64,000 nucleotides of DNA from Pirellulaceae bacterium (lineage in GTDB: Bacteria > Planctomycetota > Planctomycetia > Pirellulales > Pirellulaceae). The stretch lies in contig JANQLU010000042.1 of the NCBI GenBank assembly GCA_028280445.1, forward strand, positions 115,427 to 179,426, in the 5' to 3' direction. This document shows, one piece after another, positions 9,096 to 17,027 of the stretch. Positions within the stretch are counted from its first letter, which is position 1; each line of letters starts with the position of its first letter. Made by a program: the position numbers and the translations under genes. Under the pieces are notes generated by a model. The model did no database searches, was not told the origin of the DNA, and worked only from the letters and a program-made list of their open reading frames with translations.

Positions 9096-9173
9096 GTAGG
9101 GCCGGTTCCCACTCATTGTAGGGCCGGTTCCCACCGGCCAATCCAGCGAATGGCCGGTAGGAACCGGCCCTAC
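9096..9173. repeat. PIR-A palindrome with a tandem partial duplication
   Basis: The left arm and its preceding TCATT are present twice in tandem (about 9091-9112 and 9113-9134), followed by the loop and the right arm. The right arm has GGTAGG where other copies have GGTGGG, so one stem pair is lost. Confidence 0.85.
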
Positions 9174-9227
9174 TCATCTCGGCCCCTCGCCCACGCTTCG
9201 CACTTATGAATTTCCTGCAACACTTCT

Positions 9228-9357
9228 TGGCACTAGGTAGTGATTAAATGTGAGCGGCAAGTCGCTAGCCGCCGGTGAACCCTCAAATACCGGCGGCTAG
9301 CGCCTTGCCGCTCACATCAAATTCACAGCTTTCCGATTTAATCAACACAACCTAGCA
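9228..9357. repeat. PIR-B palindrome (9250-9315) inside an outer inverted repeat
   Basis: PIR-B arms span 9250-9315, with one mismatch (AAGTCGCTAG against CTAGCGCCTT). Outside it, CTAGGTAGTGATTAAAT on the left mirrors ATTTAATCAACACAACCTAG on the right with two extra bases. The whole 9228-9357 block is therefore an imperfect palindrome. This copy lies between divergent genes, unlike most others, which lie downstream of genes. Together with PIR-A it fills most of the 361-base gap 9067-9427. Confidence 0.75.
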
Positions 9358-9427
9358 CTGAAAAACCGGCCAGCAACCCTTCCAAGTCGCGCAAAATTGC
9401 CAATAAATTACAAAACTTGTCGTTTCA

Positions 9428-12400
9428 ATGTCCCCAGGGCACATCCCAAAAATTGTATCGCTCGATAAGATTGATTCTACCGTCACCGTCACTAAAAAAA
9501 GACCGTCGAATCAAAAGTATTTTATGGATCAGCAGCGCGCACGAATTCAAGCCGATTTGTCTGGCGTCCTCCGCGGCGACGTGCGCTGTGATGATATCTA
9601 TTTGCAGATGTATGCCAGTGACGCCAGCATTTACCAAATCCAACCCTTGGCCATTGTTCGCCCGATCAATACGGCAGACGTCGTCAAAACCATCCACTAC
9701 GCCAACCAGCATCAATATACTGTCCATCCGCGCGGTGCTGGTTCCAGTGTCATTGGTGCGTCACTGGGCAAAGGAATCATCCTGGATTTTTCGGTCCACA
9801 TGCGGCGGGCCATCGTTCTGGATAGTGATCGCGTCAAAGTTCAACCTGGTGTCGTTCTGGCAAACCTGAACGATCAATTGGCGCAAAAAAATAAAGTCTT
9901 TGGTCCCGACCCGGCAACCCGCAGTGTGACCACACTGGGTGGAGTACTTTCAACCAACGCAACCGGCAGCCACTGGGTGCGCTACGGCTCGCCGCGAGAT
10001 AAAGTTCTGGCATTACAGATCGTGACTGCCGAAGGAAAAATCCTTAACGTACCATCGGCCAAAAACGAAGCCTTTGGCAGCTATATCAATCCCGATAGTC
10101 GAACGCTGGAACAAAATTTGGCCAAACTGCTGGACCGCAATGCGGATACCGTCGAGCAATATCGTTCGCCAACGTTGCTCGACCAGGCTGGCTATCATTT
10201 GGCCGATATTCAAATCAACGACCGTGTCGATTTGACGCGACTGATGGTTGGCAGCGAAGGCACTTTGGGAATCATTACCGAAGCGACATTGGCTGTTGAT
10301 GAAAGACCGAAACAACGAGGTGTTGCACTCTACTTTTTTGATCGTCTCGAAAAAGCTGCCGAGGCAATTGATGAAATTGCACAAAGCCGTCCGTCGGCAT
10401 GCGACCTGCTGGACCGCCGCCTGTTGTCGATTGCGGTTGAAATTGATCCGGCCTATCGTGAAATCATTCCGACGGATACCGAAGCGATGCTGTTGGTCGA
10501 ACACGATGCGGCAACACTGGACGAATTGGTCGAAACCATGGATGTTCCGATCAAACGAATTGTTCGTCGCGATAAACTGGCGTTCGATGTCCAGACGACC
10601 ACGGACAAACGACAACGCGATTTCTTCTGGCGACTTGCCCGACGCATGGTCCAAATCTTGTATCGTCTGAAAGGCAATCGCCGCGCTGTCCCGTTTGTCG
10701 AAGACATCGCTGTCAACCGGCAACAGCTTCCGACATTTCTCAAACAAGTTCACGACGTTTTAAACAAACATCAGGTCACAGCAACCATTTTTTCTCACGC
10801 TCTCCAGGGGCATGTCGACATTCGACCTTTTCTGGATTTGACTAATCCGCAGCACCTCGCCTTGATGCCAACATTGTCGCGCGACATTTATGCATTGGTC
10901 ACGCAATGTGGCGGAACCATCAGCGGAGGTTACGGCGACGGTCTCAGTCGTACCTGGTATTTGCGCACGCATTACGGACCGTTGTATGATGTTTTTCGCG
11001 ACGTAAAACGAGTCTTTGATCCAAATTTTTTGTTAAACCCTGGCAAAATAATCAACTACCCGCCGTCGGACCTCACGGACCATTTGCGGCCTTGGGAAAC
11101 AGCCCCGCAATTGATCGAGGACGAAGATCAAGAGGCAGTCAACAAAAAAAAATCCAAAAACTCTTCGCTGCCCGTACTTCACCCGCAACTCAATTGGAGC
11201 GTCGAGCAGCTGGCCAAAACGGCACAAAGTTGCAACGGTTGTGCGCGGTGCAGGACGCAGGGAGCGTTGGAACGGATGTGTCCAATTTTTCGCCTCTATC
11301 CGCGAGAGGAAGCGTCACCGCGAGCAAAAGCCAATTTAATGCGCGCCGTTTTATCTGGCGAGCTTTCGGTCGACACGTTGTCCAGTGACCAACTCAAAAC
11401 GGTTTCTGATTTGTGTGTCAATTGTCATCAATGCCGCGTCGAATGTCCCGCTGGTGTCGATATTCCCAAACTCGTCGTTGAAGCTAAAGCACAATATGTC
11501 GCGGCCACCGGACAAAAATTTTCTCAATGGATCATCAGTCGTCTCGACGTGCTCTACGAATTCGGAGGACGTTTTCCGTGGCTTTTGAATTTGTTGACGA
11601 AAAATCGAATCTCGCGTTGGGCGATTGATCGATTCTTGGGAATTTCTCAAGGTCGTAAGCTGCCAACTTTTTCCAAACGCTCGTTCCTGCGTTGGTGCCA
11701 TCGCAAAAAATCCAAGCCGCCAGCGGAAATCGAAGGCAATCGGGTTGTCTATTTCGTCGACGCATTTGCCAATTGGAACGACACGGAAATCGGCCACGCA
11801 CTGCTCCATGTGATGCAACACAATGGTGTCGAAGTGTTTGTTCCTCAGCGACAAAAACTTTCTGGCATGTCGCTGATTTCTGATGGTCTGGTTCATCGCG
11901 CGCGGGAATTGGCCAGACAAAATGTCGAAATCCTTGCTGACGCCGTTCGACAGGGGTATCACATTGTCACGACCGAGCCGTCCGCCAATCTTGCGCTAAC
12001 GCACGAATATCTGCATCTGAACGATGACGTTGATACTCGCCTGGTGGCGGAAAATTGCAGCGATGTCTGCGCCTATCTTTGGAAACTCCATGAAAGTGGC
12101 GAATTGAACACCAACTTTCAACCGGTGGATGCGACCGTTGGCTACCATCTGCCCTGCCATACCAGGGCGGTCCATCGCGATGGGCCGATTTTGAAATTGT
12201 TAAATCTGATACCCGAACTGCAGATTCAGAATGTTGGCAACGGATGCTCAGGAATGGCCGGAACGTTTGGACTCAAAAGTGTCAATTATTTACGGAGTCT
12301 CCGTGCCGGTATTGGTTTGATTACCGATTTGCGCGCTCCCGAGATTGTTGTCGGAGTGACCAGCTGTAGCACTTGCAAGATGCAAATGGAACACGGTACA

Positions 12401-12508
12401 GTCAAACCAACGATTCATCCCATCAAACTTTTGGCAATGGCCTATGGCGGGATGTCAGAACTGGACGATTTGTTCGACCGACGCAGTGGCGAAAAAGTGT
12501 TATCATGA
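9428..12508 (+). CDS. FAD-linked oxidase fused to Fe-S/CCG reductase (GlcD-GlcF / D-lactate dehydrogenase type)
   Basis: The 1026-residue product joins two parts that are separate subunits in glycolate oxidase. An FAD-binding type 4 domain (residues about 65-290, HPRGAGSSVIGASLG) and its C-terminal oxidase domain (to about 560) are followed by two Fe-S clusters, CNGCARCR from residue 602 and CVNCHQCRVECPAG from 663. Two cysteine-rich redox segments come last (YHLPCHTR and GNGCSGMAG). Such proteins oxidise 2-hydroxyacids such as D-lactate or D-2-hydroxyglutarate and pass electrons to a membrane acceptor; the substrate is undecided. Conserved sequence starts at ATG 9524 (MDQQRARIQADL), which is the likelier start; 9428 would add 32 residues. 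The stop overlaps the moaD start as ATGA, an odd coupling of a redox enzyme with molybdopterin synthesis. Confidence 0.9.
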   Translation: MSPGHIPKIVSLDKIDSTVTVTKKRPSNQKYFMDQQRARIQADLSGVLRGDVRCDDIYLQMYASDASIYQIQPLAIVRPINTADVVKTIHYANQHQYTVHPRGAGSSVIGASLGKGIILDFSVHMRRAIVLDSDRVKVQPGVVLANLNDQLAQKNKVFGPDPATRSVTTLGGVLSTNATGSHWVRYGSPRDKVLALQIVTAEGKILNVPSAKNEAFGSYINPDSRTLEQNLAKLLDRNADTVEQYRSPTLLDQAGYHLADIQINDRVDLTRLMVGSEGTLGIITEATLAVDERPKQRGVALYFFDRLEKAAEAIDEIAQSRPSACDLLDRRLLSIAVEIDPAYREIIPTDTEAMLLVEHDAATLDELVETMDVPIKRIVRRDKLAFDVQTTTDKRQRDFFWRLARRMVQILYRLKGNRRAVPFVEDIAVNRQQLPTFLKQVHDVLNKHQVTATIFSHALQGHVDIRPFLDLTNPQHLALMPTLSRDIYALVTQCGGTISGGYGDGLSRTWYLRTHYGPLYDVFRDVKRVFDPNFLLNPGKIINYPPSDLTDHLRPWETAPQLIEDEDQEAVNKKKSKNSSLPVLHPQLNWSVEQLAKTAQSCNGCARCRTQGALERMCPIFRLYPREEASPRAKANLMRAVLSGELSVDTLSSDQLKTVSDLCVNCHQCRVECPAGVDIPKLVVEAKAQYVAATGQKFSQWIISRLDVLYEFGGRFPWLLNLLTKNRISRWAIDRFLGISQGRKLPTFSKRSFLRWCHRKKSKPPAEIEGNRVVYFVDAFANWNDTEIGHALLHVMQHNGVEVFVPQRQKLSGMSLISDGLVHRARELARQNVEILADAVRQGYHIVTTEPSANLALTHEYLHLNDDVDTRLVAENCSDVCAYLWKLHESGELNTNFQPVDATVGYHLPCHTRAVHRDGPILKLLNLIPELQIQNVGNGCSGMAGTFGLKSVNYLRSLRAGIGLITDLRAPEIVVGVTSCSTCKMQMEHGTVKPTIHPIKLLAMAYGGMSELDDLFDRRSGEKVLS

Positions 12509-12750
12509 ATCTAACGGTACAATTGTTTGCAGCGGCCAAAGAAATCGCCGGAAAATCGGAGATTACGATTTCGGTTGATGGTGAAGTAACCGCAGCCGCC
12601 GTCAAACAAGCATTAGCAGTCAAAATTCCCGCTCTTGGAGAATTGATTGGAAAATCTGCATTAGCTGTTGAAAATAATTACGTTGACGACCAATATGAAA
12701 TCAAATCGCCATTGGAAATCGCGTTGATTCCGCCCGTCAGTGGCGGTTAA
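12505..12750 (+). CDS. moaD: Molybdopterin synthase sulfur-carrier subunit
   Basis: The 81-residue ubiquitin-like protein starts MNLTVQLFAAAKEIAG and ends in the required Gly-Gly (PPVSGG). In this family the C-terminal glycine is adenylylated and converted to a thiocarboxylate that donates sulfur to cyclic pyranopterin monophosphate. I place the start at ATG 12505, inside the stop of the preceding gene (ATGA), because that gives the exact family length. It pairs with moaE 110 bases downstream. Confidence 0.93.
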   Translation: MNLTVQLFAAAKEIAGKSEITISVDGEVTAAAVKQALAVKIPALGELIGKSALAVENNYVDDQYEIKSPLEIALIPPVSGG

Positions 12751-12859
12751 GCCCAATAGCAAAACGTTGGGCGAACAAAAACGACTGACGTCGCACGATG
12801 CAACATCGGCAACTTGGGAACCAATACTTTTTATCCATCTGTAAATAACTGATGACTTC

Positions 12860-13315
12860 ATGAACCAATCGGCTGCGATTCACGTGACTCTGACCCACGA
12901 ACCTATCGATGGTGAGGCGTTGTTGAATTTGGTCAACTCGGAACTTGCGGGAGCCAATATTTTGTTTACTGGCACGACGCGAAAGTTGACCGACGATCGG
13001 GAAACAAAATTTCTTGAGTACGATGCCCATGCCTCGATGGCAGAAAAAAAATTGTTCGAAGTCGCCGAGGAGGCAAGTCGCCGCTGGGATTTGGTCGCCG
13101 TTGCCATGACACACCGATTGGGTCGCGTCGAATTGGGCGAAACCAGTATTGCAGTCGCGATCAGTTCACCTCATCGCCTGGCTGCTATCGAAGCGATTCA
13201 GTGGATGATGGATACGGTGAAAAAATCGGTGCCGATCTGGAAAAAAGAACATTGGATCGATGGCTCGACCGAGTGGATTCATCATGGCGAAAAACCTTGT
13301 TCGGTGGGGGAGTAA
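12860..13315 (+). CDS. moaE: Molybdopterin synthase catalytic subunit
   Basis: The 151-residue product matches MoaE in length and motifs: a mid-protein LEYDAHASMAEK block, HRLGRVELGE, and the lysine-containing segment VKKSVPIWKKEHW, which corresponds to the active-site lysines of the E. coli enzyme. With MoaD it forms the heterotetramer that inserts the dithiolene sulfurs into precursor Z. It follows moaD and is followed after three bases by moaA. No moaC, mogA or moeA is in the window, so the rest of the pathway must lie elsewhere. Confidence 0.95.
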   Translation: MNQSAAIHVTLTHEPIDGEALLNLVNSELAGANILFTGTTRKLTDDRETKFLEYDAHASMAEKKLFEVAEEASRRWDLVAVAMTHRLGRVELGETSIAVAISSPHRLAAIEAIQWMMDTVKKSVPIWKKEHWIDGSTEWIHHGEKPCSVGE

Positions 13316-13318
13316 AAA

Positions 13319-14326
13319 ATGAACGACGATCTCCCCACACAATTGATTGATACGTTTGGTCGCGTCCATACCAACCTGCGGATCAGTGTAACCGATCGTT
13401 GCAACATCCGATGTTTCTACTGCATGCCGGAACACAATGTCCAATTCAAACCGCGCAGCGAAATCCTGACCTTTGAGGAAATCGTACGATTTACAAAAAT
13501 CACAGCTGGTTTGGGAGTCAACAAAATTCGGCTGACAGGAGGCGAACCGCTGGTTCGACAAAACCTCGACCAACTGGTTCGCGCGATCCGAGGCATCGAC
13601 AGAATAGACGACATCGCGTTGACCACCAATGGAATTTTGCTCGCCGATCAAGCGGAGGCGCTCAAATCTGCAGGGCTCGATCGATTGAACATCAGTCTCG
13701 ACACGTTGGACCCGGACACATTCTTCAAAATCTCGCGTCGGTCGGGGCTCGATGCGGTCCTGGCTGGAATCGAAGCGGCGCAACAATGTCAATTTAAAAA
13801 AATTCGCCTCAACGCCATTGCCATTACACAATTGACCGAATCGTCCATCCTCCCATTGGCAACGTTTGCGCGAGAACGCCGACTGGAATTGCGTTTCATC
13901 GAGTTCATGCCGCTAGACGCTGACGATGCGTGGTCTCAGGATCAGGTTCTCACCGGACAAAAAATTCGTTCGATGATTGAATCTGAATTTGGACCACTAG
14001 TGCCGAAGACCGATGTCGATCCGAGCCAACCGTCGACCGATTACAGTTATACGGATCTCGATCTGTGTGTGGGATTCATCAACCCAGTCAGCCAGCCATT
14101 TTGCGGTTCCTGTAATCGGCTTCGTTTGACAGCCGAAGGTCAAATTCGCAACTGTCTGTTTTCCACCGTCGAATGGGACGCTCGCAAAATGATGCGATCC
14201 GGCGGTAGCGACGCGGATATCGCTCGGTTGTTAGTCGAATGCATCTCGCGCAAAAAAAAGGGACATGGAATTGATTCTGTCGAATTCGATCGCCCACAAC
14301 GTGCGATGTACCAAATCGGCGGCTAA
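13319..14326 (+). CDS. moaA: GTP 3',8-cyclase
   Basis: The 335-residue radical-SAM enzyme converts GTP to 3',8-cyclo-dihydro-GTP, the first step of molybdenum cofactor synthesis. The N-terminal SAM cluster is Cys28, Cys32 and Cys35 in DRCNIRCFYC. The C-terminal GTP-binding cluster is Cys262, Cys265 and Cys279 (FCGSCNRLRL...NCLFS). The protein ends in the Gly-Gly tail typical of active MoaA. The start is supported by GGTGGGGGAG upstream, in the last codons of moaE. It completes the moaD-moaE-moaA run. Confidence 0.96.
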   Translation: MNDDLPTQLIDTFGRVHTNLRISVTDRCNIRCFYCMPEHNVQFKPRSEILTFEEIVRFTKITAGLGVNKIRLTGGEPLVRQNLDQLVRAIRGIDRIDDIALTTNGILLADQAEALKSAGLDRLNISLDTLDPDTFFKISRRSGLDAVLAGIEAAQQCQFKKIRLNAIAITQLTESSILPLATFARERRLELRFIEFMPLDADDAWSQDQVLTGQKIRSMIESEFGPLVPKTDVDPSQPSTDYSYTDLDLCVGFINPVSQPFCGSCNRLRLTAEGQIRNCLFSTVEWDARKMMRSGGSDADIARLLVECISRKKKGHGIDSVEFDRPQRAMYQIGG

Positions 14327-14372
14327 CGGAACTCGATTGACAATTCAAAATTAACCGCCATACTCATCCAAC

Positions 14373-14795
14373 ATGTCTCAAACAGAACAACCTTGGTATG
14401 CCGATGGACTTCGATTTACTTGCACCCAGTGTGGCGATTGCTGTACCGGTGCTCCGGGTTTTGTCTGGGTCAACAAAGAAGAGATTGCCGCTTTAGCCAA
14501 AATGGTCGACATGGATGTCGAAGAATTTGAAAAACAATACGTTCGTAAAATTGGCATTCGGAAAAGCTTGCGAGAATTCCCAAATGGTGATTGCGTGTTT
14601 TTTGACAACGAAAAACGCGGCTGCACGGTTTACGAAGCTCGACCGCGACAATGCAAAACCTGGCCATTTTGGGATTCCAACATTCGTTCTCCGGAAGCCT
14701 GGGAAGCGACTTGTCAAAATTGCCCGGGAAGTGGCAAAGGCAAATTACATTCTTTGGTTCAAATCGAATCGCAACGGAAAATCATGAAACTGTAA
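14373..14795 (+). CDS. YkgJ-type cysteine-cluster protein
   Basis: The 140-residue product has the CxxCGxCC cluster near the N-terminus (Cys17, Cys20, Cys23, Cys24), Cys residues at GCTVYEARPRQCKTWPF, and a final TCQNCPG. This is the UPF0153/YkgJ pattern, thought to bind zinc or an Fe-S cluster. The biochemical role is unknown. It lies 46 bases after moaA and could be co-transcribed. The ATG at 14373 sits just before the family's usual N-terminus. Confidence 0.88.
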   Translation: MSQTEQPWYADGLRFTCTQCGDCCTGAPGFVWVNKEEIAALAKMVDMDVEEFEKQYVRKIGIRKSLREFPNGDCVFFDNEKRGCTVYEARPRQCKTWPFWDSNIRSPEAWEATCQNCPGSGKGKLHSLVQIESQRKIMKL

Positions 14796-14811
14796 GGCAA
14801 GTTTCGTGAAA

Positions 14812-14975
14812 GCGAACCCGGGAGCGCGAGGCTCGTGGCCGAGCCTGATCCTGTGAGCGGCAAGGCGCTAGCCGCCGGTTTGTTAGCGCTACTGTACCGG
14901 CGGCTAGCGCCTTCCCGCTCACAGAAATACGTGCCCTATTGGCTCGGCAGGAGCCTCGCCCTCCCGGATTCGCTC
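14812..14975. repeat. PIR-B palindrome (14853-14922) inside PIR-C arms
   Basis: PIR-B is complete, with one arm mismatch (GCCTTCCCGC in place of GCCTTGCCGC). Its loop contains TTAGCGCTACTG. PIR-C is on both sides: GAACCCGGGAGCGCGAGGCT with CCGAGCCTGATCCT on the left, and GGCTCGGCAGGAGCCTCGCC on the right. It lies between the convergent ykgJ-like and lspA genes. The remaining part of the 440-base gap, 14976-15235, shows no supported gene. Confidence 0.85.
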
Positions 14976-15235
14976 TGCCTATTTTCAAAAAAACCATCGA
15001 ACAAGGTGAAACCGGTTACAAAACCAGGTTGGCCGAACGCGTTGGAGATCTGGAAATTCTCAAAGCCGAACGAAGCAAATTTCTATCCATTGGCGGACGG
15101 CCGGATTCGTTCATGGCGATAGCCAACATAGTCTGTAACATCGTGATCGATATCAACACAGAGGGGAAGAAGAACGATCAATCACACGACAAAACCCGTT
15201 AGCAAACTCGATCACATTTCGATCGTTGCATCGAG

Positions 15236-15769
15236 TTATTTGTGTTTTTCGTCACTTTCCATTTTTTGTTCATCCGACCGGTGTCGGATTGTCAAATAAC
15301 CAACGGCCATGGCCCCAAACATCACTGCCATATCGGCAACATTGAATACACCGGTGCGCAACGAACCAATTCCGACATTGAGAAAATCGGTCACCAGCCC
15401 GTGGTTAGACAATCGGTCAATCAGGTTTCCGATTCCACCGGCCAGCACCAAAACCAGAGAAACAAACAGCGCCGTCGAAACATTTCGCTTAACGTACAGA
15501 AACACACAGATGCCTGCCAACAAACAAGAGTTCAACGCGATGAAGACAACCGTTCGTACCTGATCTGGCAAGCCGCTTCCAAAACTCAGAAATCCTCCTG
15601 GATTCAAAGCGTAACTCAGTCGGACCGTATCGGCCAAATATGACTTGGGCGGTTTGTCCTGAAGTGTTTGTGTCGCCATTGTTTTTGTCGCTTGATCACA
15701 ACCAATACAGGAGGACAGGATCACAATCGCGATCATCATTCGCAGTGTTCGATTTTTTTTCTTGTTCAT
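15236..15769 (-). CDS. lspA: Lipoprotein signal peptidase
   Basis: LspA cleaves the signal peptide of diacylglyceryl-modified prolipoproteins in the inner membrane. The 177-residue product shows the expected membrane segments and both catalytic aspartates, Asp118 in GNLIDRL and Asp146 in VFNVADMAV. The first segment contains CIGCDQATKTMA. ATG 15769 (MNKKKNRTL) is chosen because the upstream TTG start would add 14 residues ahead of a normal basic N-terminus. The charged tail HRSDEQKMESDEKHK is slightly long. Substrates in this window include the lipoproteins at 19094 and 58975. lgt is not present here. Confidence 0.93.
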   Translation of the reverse strand: MNKKKNRTLRMMIAIVILSSCIGCDQATKTMATQTLQDKPPKSYLADTVRLSYALNPGGFLSFGSGLPDQVRTVVFIALNSCLLAGICVFLYVKRNVSTALFVSLVLVLAGGIGNLIDRLSNHGLVTDFLNVGIGSLRTGVFNVADMAVMFGAMAVGYLTIRHRSDEQKMESDEKHK

Positions 15770-15913
15770 AACCAGCAATTTAACTGGTTCGTTTGCGATT
15801 GGTAATGGCAATCGCCTGGACTCGAACGTTCTCTTGGATTTTGAGAAGAAACCGGGGTTTTTTGGCTATTTTCCAAGTATTTTTGGATAACCGAATTACC
15901 GCAATTTCGCGAT

Positions 15914-16339
15914 TTAGATTTCCCGATCGGCCAATGGCAAACTGTATTTCTTTTCCCATTTGCCATTAGCGTTGTTGTAGCGGTAAATTTCAGCTTCAAT
16001 CCTGACGTGTCGCACTTCGCTGGGGATGTCTTCCGCCGAGTACTTGATGCCGACAACACCTGACATGTCTTTGACGATCAATCGTAATTGAGGTGAAAGC
16101 TGCCATGTCCGCGTTCGCTGGGCAATGTCGATCGAGTCGGGTTGCCCAAAACTTGCCAAGCCGTCGCGCTCCAGTCGCGCAATGGATGACCGAAATAATT
16201 CATCGACGGCACGATTAGCCGAATCATTTTTGTTGTTGGCGCGCAATTCGGGTAAGATTAATAGAAATACGGTCGCCGCCACGACCGACAACAAACAAAT
16301 TATGGCACACGCGTAAAATAGAAATTTGTACTGATTCAT
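15914..16339 (-). CDS. Small single-pass membrane protein of unknown function
   Basis: With ATG 16339 the product is 141 residues. A hydrophobic segment at about residues 6-30 (FLFYACAIICLLSVVAATVF) is followed by a soluble domain with beta-strand character (RTWQLSPQLRLIVKDMSGVV, VRHVRIEAEIYRYNNANGKW). No family was recognised. It lies 144 bases upstream of lspA on the same strand and may share its transcript. An alternative TTG start at 16354 would add five residues. Confidence 0.65.
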   Translation of the reverse strand: MNQYKFLFYACAIICLLSVVAATVFLLILPELRANNKNDSANRAVDELFRSSIARLERDGLASFGQPDSIDIAQRTRTWQLSPQLRLIVKDMSGVVGIKYSAEDIPSEVRHVRIEAEIYRYNNANGKWEKKYSLPLADREI

Positions 16340-16546
16340 AATTGTCTGTTTCAATGCGCTAGCTCAATTAAATTGCAGACCCGGCGTTATGTTCTGTTAT
16401 TCCCAAAAACAATAGTGTTGCGCATTTACGTAGCATCTCGCTATCAAAGTCATTTCGGATTTCCGAAATTTCTATCATTTGGCAATGCAATTGAGCAGAT
16501 CGATATTTCAAGATTGGCGCAATTCATCTATTATCCGGCAAAACAT

Positions 16547-16607
16547 GGGGCGCCGAATAAAGTTTTCCATCAGACTTTTAGGGCAGCGGCGCCCCACTTT
16601 TTTATTT
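16547..16607 (+). terminator. Possible intrinsic terminator
   Basis: GGGGCGCCG (16547-16555) pairs with CGGCGCCCC (16587-16595), followed by ACTTTTTTATTT. The 31-base loop is long for a terminator, and no plus-strand gene precedes it. Confidence 0.4.
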
Positions 16608-16619
16608 CCAAAAGCGCAT

Positions 16620-16650
16620 GAAAAAGCCCGACAAGAGGGCAGTCCCGCCG
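16620..16650 (-). terminator. Probable intrinsic terminator
   Basis: Read on the minus strand, GCCCG...CGGGC closes a stem that is directly followed by TTTTT. It would end transcripts coming from the symporter gene 380 bases upstream, or from a small RNA between them. Confidence 0.55.
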
Positions 16651-17027
16651 GGCCGGATTCGCGAAAATTTCGCGAAACCTTTGCTCGTAAATTAGTTTTT
16701 GCGCACCGTTTTGAAAACCCCAATACCCCAATGATTTGCGCATATGGGGAAGACAATTGGCAACCAATGTGAAGGGTATTTTTGCCTGGAACACGACAAC
16801 CGACCCCCATGACTGATCGACCCGCCAATCAGTCACGTTTCCGTTGCTGAATGTTGAAAATGTCCCCCTAAAAACGCTAATTCGCCCATTTCCAATCCAG
16901 CGGTCAAGCAACTGTGGAAGGCCTCGTGAAACCTATAGGAACGAAATTTCTGATTAATTTCGCGCACTTTGTTCACTGAGAAATTTCCCATACAGCAAAC
17001 GCCGAGAAAAAGGTGTCCCCAGTAAGT

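Larger units (their letters stand above)
16340..17027. other. Gene-poor stretch with two terminator-like hairpins
   Basis: About 690 bases lie between a membrane-protein gene and the symporter gene with no convincing coding frame. The stretch holds a plus-strand hairpin at 16547-16607, a minus-strand hairpin with a U-run at about 16620-16650, and a TTTCGCGAAA-type palindrome at about 16660-16680. It could be a long 3' untranslated region of the symporter or a separate small RNA gene. I could not match it to tmRNA, RNase P RNA, 6S or SRP RNA. Confidence 0.45.

Noticed and set aside
16570..16911. Minus-strand frame of 113 residues in the gene-poor stretch
   Set aside because: It runs through the terminator-like hairpin and shows no motif or ribosome-binding site.
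16340..17027. tmRNA, RNase P RNA, 6S or SRP RNA in the gene-poor stretch
   Set aside because: None of the conserved signature segments of these RNAs could be found on either strand.
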